A stretch of 64,000 nt of DNA from Actinomycetota bacterium (GCA_014360645.1 JACIXD010000001.1:124001-188000), one strand, 5' to 3'. Shown: positions 35,020 through 42,819, numbered from the stretch's first letter. Notes: generated by a model from the letters alone, not told the origin. Translations and numbers: made by a program.

Positions 35020-35757
35020 ATGCGCGGCGGCTTCTTATGCATGGCGATCGTGGTTTTGATCTCCCTGGCTCTCTCCAGCGGGACGGCATGCGCCGACGGC
35101 GGGTTCATGGGCAAGGAGGGACGCGACATCGCGGAGCCGGAGCAGATAGCGGCCATATTCTTCCACCAGGGGATGGAGGAGCTCTTCCTCTCCGTGAGTT
35201 ACCGTGGCGCGGTGGATGAGTTCGCCTGGCTGGTGCCGAGGCCTGAGCCGCCGGAGATCGAGGGGTCGGACGTGGTCCTCTTCCTGGCACTGAGCGCTTT
35301 CTCGCCGTCGGTGACGGATCGTGGTGTGAACAGGCTTTCAGGCTGGGAATCGGAAGGCGAGAACAAGGGCGTGGAGGTCATCGAGGAGCGCAGCGTGGGC
35401 GCCCTCGACCTCACGGTGGTGCGCGCGGATGACGCTGAAGACCTCGGGTCATGGCTCTAGGAAAGGGGCTTTACACATGACGAGGAGGCCGGGGAGGTCC
35501 TGGAGGAATATGTCCGGCGCGGATGGTTTATCGCGGCCATGCGCTTGAGTCCCTCCAGGGCGGAGGAAGAGGGGGAGTGGCAGGAATACGAGCTCTCCGA
35601 AGGGATGATCGACCCCCTCCGCTTCACCTTTGAAGCCCCCGAGCCGGTATATCCGCTGCGTATATCCTCGCTCAACCCTGGCATGACCGAAGTACTCCTC
35701 TACGTTACCGTCGTCGCGCTGGCCGGTTCGGCCGACCTCATCCCCCTGGGGGCATGA
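35020..35757 (+). pseudogene. DUF2330-like secreted protein interrupted by TAG
   Basis: From ATG 35020 the product has a signal peptide (AIVVLISLALSSGTACADGG) and a DUF2330-like body: AEPEQIAAIFFHQGMEELFLSVSYRG, DEFAWLVPRPEPPEIEG. TAG at 35458-35460 follows DLGSWL; the same frame then resumes ERGFTHDEEAGEVLEEYVRRGWFIAAMRL ... PVYPLRISSLNPGMTEVLLYV, as expected of the family. After EVLLYV the match is lost and a TGA comes at 35755-35757, so the tail is also damaged. A 146-residue fragment may still be made. Family function is unknown. Confidence 0.75.
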
Positions 35758-35785
35758 GCGAAGACCGGCAGCGGGAAAGACGCGG

Positions 35786-36637
35786 ATGGAAAAACCGCCG
35801 TGCTCTGTGGGGCATGAGACGCCCTGGCCCTGGGAAGAGAACATCCTGGTCGAGCAAGCGGGGTGGTCGAAGATGGTGCACCGGGATGGGTCGGTGGAGG
35901 TGACCGGCGTCTCGAGCAGGGTTTCTTCCCTGCTCGAACCGTGGGCGGACCCCTGCTCGCTCATGACTTTGAGGGCCATGAGCTGGAATGGCGGAAAGGC
36001 GTGTTGGAAGGAGATGGGGAGTTGGAGTGGGGTATCACGCAACGGCGGGAAGACGACTGGCAGACGTGCTACCTGAAGGTCACGGATCTCGAGAGCGGTA
36101 TGGTGCGCCGGGCGGAGATCGGCATGAAGACGGCGCACACCGTGCGTCTGTCATCCCGGAGTGACAGGCTATGGGTGGCGATGAACCCCGAAGTTCCCGT
36201 GAACGCGACGGAGGTGCAGGAGTACGACTTTCCCGCCCTGACTCTTCTGCGCTTCGTGATCCATGACCGGTGCCTGATGACCGAGCAGGGAGAGATGGTG
36301 CTCTCTGAAGAGGGGGAGCCCCTCCTCGCGGGGGTATTCCAGGGCGGAGCGGATGACGTGGATGTTAGTGACAGGCTTTCTCTCGCTGCTGGAGGAGAGC
36401 GCCGATTTCCGTGGCGAGGGCCTGAGCATGGCGGGCGCCAGGGAAGATATGGGAGTACCCGGTTCCGGAAAGGCTTTCGACGTTTGGTTCTGCGACGCCA
36501 TGGACGGAAGCCCTTTTCTGCTGTTGGGAGGATATGATCACGGGCGCGACGGAGAGACGGGTGCGATCCTGGTCGTGGACGGGCGCGACGGCGCCCTGTA
36601 CGAGGTCTGCGAGGGGATCCCCGTGGGCTGGCGTTGA
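35786..36637 (+). pseudogene. Frameshifted unknown gene
   Basis: Protein-like sequence switches frame: WPWEENILVEQAGWSKMVHRDGSVEV near 35820-35900 in one frame; HDFEGHELEWRKGVLEGDGELEW through EEGEPLLAGVFQG (35965-36345) in the next; then LEESADFRGEGLSMAG ... FDVWFCDAMDGSPFLLLGGYDHGRD to the stop at 36637 in the first frame again. Acidic, Trp-rich composition continues across the joins. At least two indels are needed to restore one protein. Unrecognised; it follows the DUF2330 remnant and ends 8 bp before a repeat copy. Confidence 0.55.
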
Positions 36638-36645
36638 CGGCTCGG

Positions 36646-36672
36646 ATGTCCCATGTCCGGGGCTGACCCCAT
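36646..36672 (-). repeat. REP-like 27-bp repeat, copy 8
   Basis: An exact inverted copy between the decayed gene and tatD. Its last base forms the third base of the tatD TAA on the minus strand. Confidence 0.9.
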
Positions 36673-37409
36673 TAAAAAGGGTCGGGCAGCATCAGTTCCT
36701 CCAGGGGGATGCCCTTGAGTTCGGCCACCTTGGCGGCGACGAGCACCACCCGCTCGGGGGAGTTGGGGGTGCCGCGGTAGGGGTGGGGGGAGAGGAAGGG
36801 ACAGTCGGTCTCCACCAGCAGGCGGTCGAGGGGAATCTGGCGAACGATATCCCGCAGGCGCCCGGCGTTTTGGAAGGTCACCGGCCCCGCCACGGAGATA
36901 AACCCGCCCATGTACATGACCTCGCGCGCCATGGCGAGGTCGCCCGAGAAACAGTGCATGACCAGCCTGCCGTCGAAGGGGGCGTACTCCTCCAGTATGC
37001 GCAGGGTGTCGGAATGGGCCTCGCGGTCATGCACCACCACCGGCAGGTCCAGCTCCCGGGCCAGCTCGACCAGGGAGCGGAAGGCGCGTTCCTGGTCGGG
37101 GCGGGGGGAGAGGTTGCGGTAGAAGTCGAGGCCGGTCTCGCCGATGCCCACCACCCGCTGGTCTCCGGCCAGGCGTCGCAGCTCCCTCAGGGCGGCGGCG
37201 TCCAGGTCCTTCGCGTCGTGGGGGTGCATGCCCACCACCGCCCTTACCTCCGGGAAGGTGCGGGCCAGCTCAACGGCGCGGCGGCTCGACTCCAGGTTGA
37301 TGCCGACGGTGACCACCCCGGTCACCCCGGCGTTGCGCGCCCGCTCCAGGACCGCGCCGACGTCCTCCTCCAGGAGGTCGAGGTGGGCGTGGGTGTCCAC
37401 AAGCCGCAT
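36672..37409 (-). CDS. tatD: TatD family metal-dependent hydrolase, 3' end apparently trimmed
   Basis: 245 residues from ATG 37409 (GGGGGA upstream). TIM-barrel nuclease or hydrolase of the TatD family. Visible metal ligands: DTHAHLD, GIGETGLDFYR, VVVHDRE, MHCFSGD and VETDCPFLSP, then RGTPNSPERVVLVAAKVAELKGIPLEEL. Intact relatives continue for about a dozen residues (a TTENARRLF-like tail), but here the protein ends MLPDPF with a TAA completed by the adjoining repeat. The catalytic barrel is intact, so it may work. Downstream of metG on the same strand with 57 bp between. Confidence 0.88.
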   Translation of the reverse strand: MRLVDTHAHLDLLEEDVGAVLERARNAGVTGVVTVGINLESSRRAVELARTFPEVRAVVGMHPHDAKDLDAAALRELRRLAGDQRVVGIGETGLDFYRNLSPRPDQERAFRSLVELARELDLPVVVHDREAHSDTLRILEEYAPFDGRLVMHCFSGDLAMAREVMYMGGFISVAGPVTFQNAGRLRDIVRQIPLDRLLVETDCPFLSPHPYRGTPNSPERVVLVAAKVAELKGIPLEELMLPDPF

Positions 37410-37466
37410 GCGCTGTCCCCCCATCGATGGCGTTTCCAGGCAGCCCCCGGCGGCGACCATGCCTGC

Positions 37467-39011
37467 CTAGCGGCCCGTTTCCATGCGGGGGAAGAGGGGG
37501 TCGCCCTTGGAGACCTTCTGGCCGGGCGGAAAGAGCCCCCACGCCCCGGCGGCCGGGAGGTGGTGCAGGTGGATGGAGTCCGTGAATCCCAGGCGGCGCC
37601 AGATGCCCTCTCCCGTCCAGGGCATGAAGGGCAGGACGAGGAGGGCGGTGAGGCGCACCGCCTCCACCTGGTTGTAGAGCACGGTGTCGAGGCGTCCCGC
37701 TCTGGCGGGGTCCTTGGCCAGGTCCCAGGCGGCGGTCTCGTCCACGTAGCGGTTGACGGCTCCCAGGTAGTTCCAGACGGCCTGCAGCGCCTCGTTGAAG
37801 GCCAGGGCGTCCATGGCCGCGTCCAACTCCTCGAAGACGCGGGACGCGGCCTCCCTGAGGGCGGCGTCCGCCGCTTCTTCCTCCCCGCCGGCCTCCGGGA
37901 CCGCCCCTCCGCGATAGCGCTCCACCATGGCCAGCACGCGGCTGACCATGTTGCCGAGGGCGTTGGCGAGGTCGGCGTTGTAGCGCCCGGTCATGTTCTC
38001 GCGGGAGAAATTGCCGTCGTATCCGAAGGAGAACTCCCGCAGGAAATAGTAGCGGTAGGCGTCGGTACCGTATGCGTCGATGAGCTCGTGGGGGCTGATG
38101 ACGTTCCCCTTCGACTTGGACATCTTCTCTCCCTCCACCGTGAGCCATCCGTGGGCGAAGACCTGGCGGGGCAGGGGCAGATCCGCGGCCATGAGCATGG
38201 CGGGCCAGATGATGGCGTGGAAGCGCAGGATCTCCTTGCCGATGAGATGGACGTCGGCGGGCCAGGTGCTGCGGAAGCGCTCCTCGTCGATGCCGTAGTC
38301 GATGGCGCTGATGTAGTTGAGGAGGGCGTCGAACCACACGTACATCACCTGGCTCTCGTCGAAGGGGAGCGGGATGCCCCAGGTGATGGTCTTGCGGCTG
38401 ATGCTCTGGTCGGTGAGGCCTTGCCGGATGAAGCTCACCACCTCATTGCGCCGCATCTCCGGCTGCACGAACTCGGGGTGGGCCTCGATGTGTCGCAGGA
38501 GGCGGTCGGCGTAGGCGGAGAGGCGGAAGAAGTAGTTCTCCTCCTGCACCATCTCCACCTCCCGCCCGCACTGGGGGCATCTCCCCTCCACCAGCTGGGA
38601 GGGCAGCCAGAAGGACTCGTCGGGCACGCAGTACCATCCCTCGTAGGTGTCGAGGTAGATGTCGCCCCGTTCATAGAGCTTCTGGATGAAGCGGCGCGCC
38701 ACCTCCGCGTGGCGGGGCGAGGTGGTGCGGATGAAGAAATCGTTGCTGATGTTGAGCCGCTCCCACACCTCGGTGAAGTGCACCACCATGCGGTCGGCCC
38801 ATTCCTGGGGGGTCACGCCGTTGCGCTCGGCGGCGCGCGCCACGTGCTGGCCGTGCTCGTCGGTGCCGGTGAGGAAGAAGACCTCCTCGCCCTTGAGTCG
38901 GTGGTAGCGCGCGAGCACGTCGGCGACCACCGTGGTGTAGGCGGTGCCGATGTGGGGGTGGTCGTTGACGTAATAGATGGGTGTGGTCACGTAGTATGCC
39001 TTCTTGTACAT
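37467..39011 (-). CDS. metG: Methionyl-tRNA synthetase
   Basis: 514 residues from ATG 39011 with GGAAGG upstream; longer readings have no site and would overlap the divergent promoter. Charges tRNA-Met. Visible: class I HIGH-equivalent in YYVNDHPHIGTAYTTVVADV, GTDEHGQHVARAA, zinc-knob region CVPDESFWLPSQLVEGRCPQCG, WFDALLNYISAI, and GEKMSKSKGNVISP (KMSKS). There is no C-terminal tRNA-binding (EMAP-like) domain, so it is the short form. Divergent from the AbrB-like gene and followed by tatD. Confidence 0.95.
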   Translation of the reverse strand: MYKKAYYVTTPIYYVNDHPHIGTAYTTVVADVLARYHRLKGEEVFFLTGTDEHGQHVARAAERNGVTPQEWADRMVVHFTEVWERLNISNDFFIRTTSPRHAEVARRFIQKLYERGDIYLDTYEGWYCVPDESFWLPSQLVEGRCPQCGREVEMVQEENYFFRLSAYADRLLRHIEAHPEFVQPEMRRNEVVSFIRQGLTDQSISRKTITWGIPLPFDESQVMYVWFDALLNYISAIDYGIDEERFRSTWPADVHLIGKEILRFHAIIWPAMLMAADLPLPRQVFAHGWLTVEGEKMSKSKGNVISPHELIDAYGTDAYRYYFLREFSFGYDGNFSRENMTGRYNADLANALGNMVSRVLAMVERYRGGAVPEAGGEEEAADAALREAASRVFEELDAAMDALAFNEALQAVWNYLGAVNRYVDETAAWDLAKDPARAGRLDTVLYNQVEAVRLTALLVLPFMPWTGEGIWRRLGFTDSIHLHHLPAAGAWGLFPPGQKVSKGDPLFPRMETGR

Positions 39012-39046
39012 TTTTTCCTTCCCATGTAAAATATTACAAGAAAATA

Positions 39047-39076
39047 TTGACACCCCTTCCGGGATGCACATATAAT
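39047..39076 (+). promoter_or_regulatory. Consensus promoter of the AbrB-like gene
   Basis: TTGACA at 39047-39052, an 18-bp spacer and TATAAT at 39071-39076. Predicted leader ~87 nt. The surrounding AT-rich divergent region, 39012-39090, must also hold the metG promoter. Confidence 0.75.
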
Positions 39077-39170
39077 TATATCCCTGGTGATACCCGACGT
39101 TGTCAAGGAGAACGGACGGCGCCCGGGCTCGAGAGCACCGGGCAGGTGAGAGAGAAAGGGTGGGCGAGAC

Positions 39171-39413
39171 ATGAAGGCGACCGGAATCGTCAGGAAGATC
39201 GACGAGTTGGGAAGGATCGTGATCCCCATGGAGCTGCGGCGCACGCTGGACATCAAGGAGCGCGATCCCATCGAGATATTCGTCGACGGCGAGAAGATCG
39301 TGCTGATGAAATATCAGCCGGGGTGCAGCTTCTGCGGCAATACCGATAAGGTGCGCACCTTCAAGGGCAACCGCATCTGCCAGAAGTGCATCAACGAGCT
39401 CAAGCGCAAGTAA
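39171..39413 (+). CDS. AbrB/SpoVT-type regulator with C-terminal zinc ribbon
   Basis: 80 residues. The N-terminal swapped-hairpin DNA-binding domain is nearly textbook: MKATGIVRKIDELGRIVIPM, then ELRRTLDIKERDPIEIFVD. In place of the usual AbrB C-terminal domain there is Cys52-x2-Cys55 and Cys70-x2-Cys73 (CSFCG ... CQKC), a small zinc ribbon. AbrB-type proteins are transition-state DNA-binding regulators. Gene order next to metG matches abrB-metS in Bacillus. It has its own strong promoter and a terminator. Confidence 0.9.
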   Translation: MKATGIVRKIDELGRIVIPMELRRTLDIKERDPIEIFVDGEKIVLMKYQPGCSFCGNTDKVRTFKGNRICQKCINELKRK

Positions 39414-39436
39414 GAGCCGTACCCGCAGGATATCGA

Positions 39437-39460
39437 GGGCGTGCCGCATGGCACGCCCTT
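39437..39460 (+). terminator. Hairpin terminator after the AbrB-like gene
   Basis: GGGCGTGCC (39437-39445), loop GCAT, GGCACGCCC (39450-39458), a perfect 9-bp stem. The T-tract is short (TTCTGC), so efficiency may be modest. Confidence 0.6.
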
Positions 39461-39833
39461 CTGCATGCCCGGTCTCTCGCGTCGGCTTGCATCGCGGGAG
39501 AACCTGTCTCGAGCCGGTTCGGGTACGGGGACGCGCGATCGAGCATCCCATATCGCCCCCCTCGGCGATTGGACCGGCGGACGCGCGGTCCCGGGGCAGG
39601 GACGAGAGCGTGCGTGGTTGGCTACTTGGACATGCGGTCGAGCCTTCCATACCACATCCCTCTCGGCGCCCGGGGGGCAGGCCTGCGACCCCGGGTCTTT
39701 GCGGGAGCAGGCCTTCAACGCGCTAGCGGGCTGCGGTCTCCTCTCACTGTCTGCTCCCCCGGGGTCCTGACGAGGTCTTGCCCCGGACCTCGCGCCCCCT
39801 AATGCCAGTGTTTTCCAACCTCGCCGCGCTTGG
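39461..39833. other. 373-bp gap between the AbrB-like gene and rsmA
   Basis: Non-coding as far as I can see. Two loosely similar stretches (about 39527-39566 and 39627-39668), each with a TCGAGC...TCCCAT/TTCCAT core and ending CTCGGCG, suggest an old duplication. Convergent ends of the flanking genes. Confidence 0.3.
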
Positions 39834-40685
39834 TCACGGAGCGCGAAGGGCGCCGAAGAGGGCAAAGAGCTCCTCGCAGCTGAGCTCCTCGGCGCGGGAG
39901 GAGGGCGGGAGGCCGGCGGCATGCAGGGCTTTCTCCACCTCGGCCCGGGTGCAGTACGGCGAGCGCCCGCTTCCCAGGGTGTTTACCAGCATCTTCCTCC
40001 TGCTGGAAAAACAGGCGTTGAGGAAGAGGAAGAAGGAATCCGCCTCGGGCCCTGCCGGGGCAGTACTCTTGCGCTCGATGCTCAACACCGCGGAGTCCAC
40101 GCGAGGGGGCGGGAGAAATACCGTGGGGGGCACGGAAAAAGCCCGCCGCGCCTCCGCCAGGTAGCGTATCTTCACCGATACTCCGCCGTAGGCGGGGTGT
40201 TTCGGTCCCGCGGTGTAGCGATCGGCCAGCTCGCGCTGCACCATGACCACCAGGTGCTCCGCCTGGGATATCTCGCGCAGCAGGCGCATCAGCAGCGGGG
40301 TCGCCACGTTATAGGGGAGGTTGGAGACCACCTTCACCCTTTCCCCGGGATGGAAGAAGGAGGCGAGGTCCATGCGCATGGCATCCCCCAAGACCAGCTC
40401 CAGGTTTCGCGGCGCGCCCAGGGTCTCCTCCAGCACCGCTGCCAGCCGCCGGTCGGCCTCCACCGCCACCACGCGCCTGGCGCGGCGGCAGAGCTCCTCG
40501 GTGAGGGTGCCGATGCCCGGTCCGATCTCCAGCACCGTCTCCTCGCCGCTGAGGCACGCGACCTCCAGGATGCGCGCGAGCACGTTCCCGTCCACCAGGA
40601 AATGCTGTCCCAGGGAACGCGCCAGACGGATGCCGTGCCTTCCCAGGACCTCTGCCACCACGCTTGGTCTTGCCAGCTCACCCAT
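39834..40685 (-). CDS. rsmA: 16S rRNA dimethyladenosine transferase (KsgA)
   Basis: 283 residues from ATG 40685. Dimethylates A1518 and A1519 of 16S rRNA with SAM. Visible: SLGQHFLVDGNVLARI, VLEIGPGIGTLTEEL (SAM loop), VVAVEADRRL, GDAMRMDL, VVSNLPYNVATPLL (catalytic NLPY), MVQRELADRYTAGP and the C-terminal FFLFLNACFSSRRKMLVNTL. The chosen ATG lies 6 nt after CATAAT, suggesting a leaderless start; an upstream in-frame start would add 17 unlikely residues. Confidence 0.94.
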   Translation of the reverse strand: MGELARPSVVAEVLGRHGIRLARSLGQHFLVDGNVLARILEVACLSGEETVLEIGPGIGTLTEELCRRARRVVAVEADRRLAAVLEETLGAPRNLELVLGDAMRMDLASFFHPGERVKVVSNLPYNVATPLLMRLLREISQAEHLVVMVQRELADRYTAGPKHPAYGGVSVKIRYLAEARRAFSVPPTVFLPPPRVDSAVLSIERKSTAPAGPEADSFFLFLNACFSSRRKMLVNTLGSGRSPYCTRAEVEKALHAAGLPPSSRAEELSCEELFALFGALRAP

Positions 40686-40691
40686 ATCCTT

Positions 40692-40697
40692 ATTATG
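40692..40697 (-). promoter_or_regulatory. -10 box CATAAT, 6 nt before the rsmA ATG
   Basis: On the minus strand: CATAAT, AAGGAT, ATG. The same geometry as at rsmI, the kinase and the glycosyltransferase gene. AAGGA is too close to the ATG to act as a usual ribosome site. Confidence 0.45.
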
Positions 40698-41189
40698 CCC
40701 CATGCCGGGCGGCAGGACCGCTGCGCCTCCCGGCATCCGCGATATATATGCGCATCTTCATGCGTATCCTCTTGCTCACAGCTCCATGCCGGGCGGCGGG
40801 GACGCTGCGCTTGAGGTCATGGGTGCCGCCCGGGCCCGATCTTCACCCCAGAGGGAAAAGGGGGTGCCGGCCCGCTCGCGCCCGGCACGGCGGCGGCCCA
40901 TCCCGCTCGTGCGAGGGCGTCCGGGTGCGGCGCCGCCCCGGGAAGTCAGCTGTTGCGCCCCCAACTCGGCACCGCGAGTCCGTTCTTGACGCCCGTGGGC
41001 GACAGTGAACGCCACCGTGGTTTGTCGTATCATGGCGGCAGGGTATCCATCCGGTGCCGGAAGACGGGAAGAGGGGCGCGGCGCTCCAGATTTCCGGAGA
41101 GAGCACGGTTCCCTTCCGCCCGCACAGGGGTGGCCGTTGGCAGGAGATGGTAAGAAGGACGCGGCGCTCGAGCCGCGGGGAGGGCCGGG
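40698..41189. other. 492-bp divergent gap between rsmA and ispE
   Basis: Contains a 26-bp direct repeat opening CATGCCGGGCGGC at 40701-40726 and 40785-40810 (23 of 26 equal), with an AT-richer stretch between. No gene is convincing. Confidence 0.45.
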
Positions 41190-42074
41190 ATGCGCGATAT
41201 GGTGACCTTGGAGGCGCCGGCGAAGATCAACCTCTACCTGGAGGTGGGGGCGAGGCGGGAGGACGGATACCACGGCGTGCGCACGGTGATGCAGGCCGTG
41301 GACCTCTGCGACAGGGTGGAGGTGGAGGTCGTGGGAGGCAGGGGGACCGTGGCGCTGGAGGTTAAGGGGGAGGCGCCGGCGGGCGAGGACAACCTCTGTC
41401 ACCGCGCGGCCCGGGCGTTCCTGGAAGCGGCGGGGGTGCGCTGGGACGTGAGGATGAGGCTAGAGAAACGCATCCCGCTTGCGGCCGGCCTGGGAGGGGG
41501 GAGCTCGGACGCCGCGGCGGTGCTGCGCGGGCTCAACTTCCTCGCGGGAGAGGCCCTGGCGGGGGAGGAGCTGCTGCGCCTTGCCGCCTCCCTGGGAACG
41601 GACGTGCCCTTCTTTCTCGTGGGCGGGACCGCTCTGGGCGAGGGGAGGGGAGAGCGCGTCACCCCCCTCGTGCAGGCGCCGCCCCTGCCGCTGGTGCTCG
41701 CGAACCCCGGCGTGCCGCTGCCCACCCCCGAGGTCTACCGACGTTTCGACGAGGTGGGGGGAGGGGAGCCTCCCCGGGGCGGGGTGGAGGCCATGGGGGA
41801 GGCGCTGCGCGGCGGAGAGGTGCGTCGCGTGGCCTCCCTGCTCTTCAACTCCCTGCAGCCGGCCGCCTGCGCGCTGATGCCGCAGGTGGGAGCGCTGCTC
41901 GAACACGCCCTGTGGGCGGGAGCGGAGGGAGCCCTGGTGAGCGGCAGCGGCCCCACGGTGTTCGCGCTCGCCGGGGACGAGGGGAGGGCGGCGGAGATGG
42001 AGGCGGAATTGAGGAGGCACGCCCCGGTGGTGGTGCGTACCCGCTTCCGCGCCGCCGGCATCAGCCTGGCATGA
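41190..42074 (+). CDS. ispE: 4-diphosphocytidyl-2-C-methyl-D-erythritol kinase
   Basis: 294 residues. GHMP kinase of the MEP isoprenoid route. Visible: APAKINLYLEVGARREDGYH, VMQAVDLCDRV, the ATP loop IPLAAGLGGGSSDAAAVLRG, GTDVPFFLVGGTALGEGRG and SGSGPTVFALAG near the C-terminus. ATG 41190 is preceded by GGAGGG. It heads the forward run toward spoVG and glmU as in Bacillus. Confidence 0.94.
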   Translation: MRDMVTLEAPAKINLYLEVGARREDGYHGVRTVMQAVDLCDRVEVEVVGGRGTVALEVKGEAPAGEDNLCHRAARAFLEAAGVRWDVRMRLEKRIPLAAGLGGGSSDAAAVLRGLNFLAGEALAGEELLRLAASLGTDVPFFLVGGTALGEGRGERVTPLVQAPPLPLVLANPGVPLPTPEVYRRFDEVGGGEPPRGGVEAMGEALRGGEVRRVASLLFNSLQPAACALMPQVGALLEHALWAGAEGALVSGSGPTVFALAGDEGRAAEMEAELRRHAPVVVRTRFRAAGISLA

Positions 42075-42166
42075 GCCCCGTGCGGCTGTTTCCCGAGGCC
42101 TCCGGGGGAAGGCGCCCGCGGGCATCTCGCTCTGCTCTCGCCGCACCTCCATGGCCCAGAACGTCC

Positions 42167-42195
42167 TTGAAAACAAGACGTAGGGGGCATAATAT
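42167..42195 (+). promoter_or_regulatory. Candidate spoVG promoter
   Basis: TTGAAA at 42167-42172, 17-bp spacer, TAATAT at 42190-42195, in an AT-rich patch between ispE and spoVG. Confidence 0.45.
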
Positions 42196-42248
42196 GTTTA
42201 TGAGTTTCTTGTCGGTAGAGCGTGGACTCTCTAAGGGGGACAAAAGCC

Positions 42249-42530
42249 GTGGAGATAACAAGGGTGACCGTACGCGAGATCGATATGAACATGGTGAAGG
42301 GCATCGCGAGCATCATCCTCGACGACTGCTTCGTGGTGCATGACCTACGCGTGGTGGACGGCGACCGTGGTTATTTCGTGGCCATGCCCTCCCGCAAGCT
42401 CCCCAACGGGGACTTCAAGGATATAGCGCACCCGTTGAACTCCGAGACGCGCGAGAAGATCCAAGAGGCGGTGCTGCGCGAGTTCTTCAAGATGCGTAAA
42501 GAGCAGGGCGAGCGCCCACAGGGGGAATAG
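42249..42530 (+). CDS. spoVG: SpoVG family RNA/DNA-binding protein
   Basis: 93 residues from GTG 42249 (AAGGGGG 9 nt upstream), giving VEITRVTVREIDMN, the normal family opening. SpoVG proteins bind nucleic acids and regulate sporulation, division or virulence genes depending on the species. Visible: ASIILDDCFVVHDLRVVDG, YFVAMPSRKLPNGDFKDIAHP, LNSETREKIQEAVL, the full conserved core. A start at 42222 would add nine residues with no support. Presence does not imply sporulation, since many non-sporulating bacteria have it. Confidence 0.93.
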   Translation: MEITRVTVREIDMNMVKGIASIILDDCFVVHDLRVVDGDRGYFVAMPSRKLPNGDFKDIAHPLNSETREKIQEAVLREFFKMRKEQGERPQGE

Positions 42531-42708
42531 GACCGGCCGGAAGGGACATTTCGGGAGCCCCGCATTTCCAGGAGCATTCAATCCCAGGTGCTTTCACGGT
42601 ATCGCAGAAGCATTGCCCACGCATACCCGTCGTCCAGCCGGGTTTTCGAGCGCTCGTTTCCAGGATGCCCATACGGTATTACAATAGGGCCGGGAAACGG
42701 TCCTGCTC

Positions 42709-42782
42709 TGGGGCGTGGCCAAGCGGTAAGGCAGCGGCCTTTGGAGCCGCGATCGTAGGTTCGAATCCTACCGCCCCAGCCA
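42709..42782 (+). tRNA. tRNA-Gln (anticodon TTG)
   Basis: 74 nt including an encoded CCA. Acceptor TGGGGCG pairs with CGCCCCA; D-arm GCC-AAGCGGTAA-GGC; anticodon stem GCGGC/GCCGC with loop CTTTGGA, so anticodon TTG; T-arm GTAGG-TTCGAAT-CCTAC; discriminator G. All four stems are complete. Confidence 0.97.
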
Positions 42783-42791
42783 GGATGGTCC

Positions 42792-42819
42792 ACGAGGGCT
42801 TCCGGCCCTCGTCTTTTTT
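42792..42819 (+). terminator. Intrinsic terminator after tRNA-Gln
   Basis: CGAGGGC (42793-42799), 5-nt loop, GCCCTCG (42805-42811), extended by an A-T pair, followed by TCTTTTTT (42812-42819). Confidence 0.85.

Noticed and set aside
33966-36672. Copies 7 and 8 as ends of a composite transposon carrying rsmI
   Set aside because: Both copies have the same orientation, rsmI is part of a conserved block, and no element structure is visible between them.
36534-39029. Long plus-strand open frame of 831 codons opposite metG and tatD
   Set aside because: It is the antisense of two clearly conserved genes; its composition (His/Val/Gly/Glu-rich) is what high-GC antisense frames give, and it has no domain.
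39386-39802. Open frames after the AbrB-like gene
   Set aside because: They overlap its end and the terminator, lack ribosome sites and look like random high-GC translation.
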